Source of the DNA: Gautieria morchelliformis
Taxonomy: Eukaryota; Basidiomycota; Agaricomycetes; Gomphales; Gomphaceae
Direction of reading: 5' to 3'
Length of the DNA stretch: 64,000 nucleotides
Assembly: GCA_015179125.1 (NCBI GenBank)
Contig: WHVA01000310.1
Location: 62,001-126,000 of the forward strand
Shown: in pieces, positions 63,487 to 64,000 of the stretch
Layout: each line of letters opens with the position of its first letter
Numbering within the stretch: position 1 is the first letter of the stretch
The notes under the pieces: model-generated
Database searches by the model: none
Told to the model about the DNA's origin: nothing
The model's input: the letters and a program-made list of their open reading frames with translations, nothing else
Made by a program: the position numbers and the translations under genes

Positions 63487-64000
63487 CGTGTGCATCGTCG
63501 ACATACGCTCCTTCAGACGGGCTCCCCAATTGTAAACTTCTCAGAATCCGCCTGCCAAAGTCCTCGGCGCAATCATTTGGATGTCCTCGAGGGTGTTAAA
63601 ACTGGCGAAGTCGAGGTGGGCAATGTCGCACCTCTGGCAGTGACATACGTGCTTAATGGGTGAAAGGTCAAGAACTCTTCTGGTAAATGACGTTTATGAT
63701 CCTGTACATCTCCAGCCTGCTTATATTTATCTTTCTCTCCAAGGTGGAAACACGCGGCCACATGCCACAAATCGTCGACCATCGCCGGAGAAGGAAATGT
63801 TCACTGTCGGGACGAGGTTTTCTGAAGACTGCAGCGATACAAACGGAGAACTAAACCGAAAACTGAACACGTGGAAAGCGAAGACGACTGAACGCGACGA
63901 GGGTCATATCTCGGTCGATTCCCCTGCTCCTCGTTTACCATCCTCTGGATGACAAACAAATAATCTCTACTACTGCTGCTGCGCTGGAGAACTAGCTAAC
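63487..64000. other. Unassigned right end
   Basis: Minus-strand readings show protein-like pieces in shifting frames (IAHLDFASFNTLEDIQMIAP, about 63630-63575), which suggests a decayed element or gene. No family could be named. Confidence 0.3.

Overview
The window comes from a filamentous fungus, almost certainly a basidiomycete of the Agaricomycetes type. The host genes are dense with short introns (about 45-110 nt, GTRNGY donors, CTAAC/CTGAC-like branch points) and code for a fungal aspartokinase, a divergent basidiomycete-style G-alpha subunit, a GMC oxidoreductase and a ChAPs (Chs5-Arf1-binding) protein. Nothing bacterial is present.

Positions 1-46.55 kb are a graveyard of nested transposable elements. 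A Ty3/gypsy chromovirus (Gypsy-1, 93-18420, target duplication CTGGC) has been hit by a 1.9-kb insertion in its 5' LTR, by a LINE fragment that itself carries a solo LTR, by a full-length second gypsy (Gypsy-2, 6734-14255, LTRs of 561 bp that differ at one base by eye), and by a 540-bp solo LTR. Next come a rearranged Gypsy-3 (about 19.9-26.9 kb) broken by a hAT-type element, a CACTA-like remnant and a hAT transposase pseudogene. From 30.7 to 43.7 kb a minus-strand gypsy (Gypsy-B) contains a Ty1/copia element in its protease, a gag-less sister copy (Gypsy-A) in its leader and an opposite-strand solo LTR in its own LTR. Gypsy-B itself sits in the gag of a fourth gypsy (Gypsy-4). Target-site duplications can be read for most of these insertions, so the order of events can be reconstructed.

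Positions 46.97-63.1 kb are the host gene block: GMC oxidoreductase (-), aspartokinase (+, divergent from it), G-alpha (+), a 3.8-kb gene-poor stretch, a CCDC6-like coiled-coil protein (-) and a ChAPs/Chs6-Bch1 protein (-). The GMC/aspartokinase divergent promoter has been tandemly duplicated, leaving broken first exons of both genes between the live copies. The last 0.9 kb returns to transposon-like sequence with a perfect 56-bp palindrome.

The most interesting candidate system is an antisense, intron-containing gene between the integrase/chromodomain and the 3' LTR of two gypsy elements (Gypsy-2 and Gypsy-3). In both, the spliced product carries a CX2CX6C-X(7-16)-CX2CX6C cysteine array that fits the fungal Zn2Cys6 pattern, followed by basic residues. 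It looks like an accessory DNA- or RNA-binding protein carried by the retrotransposon.
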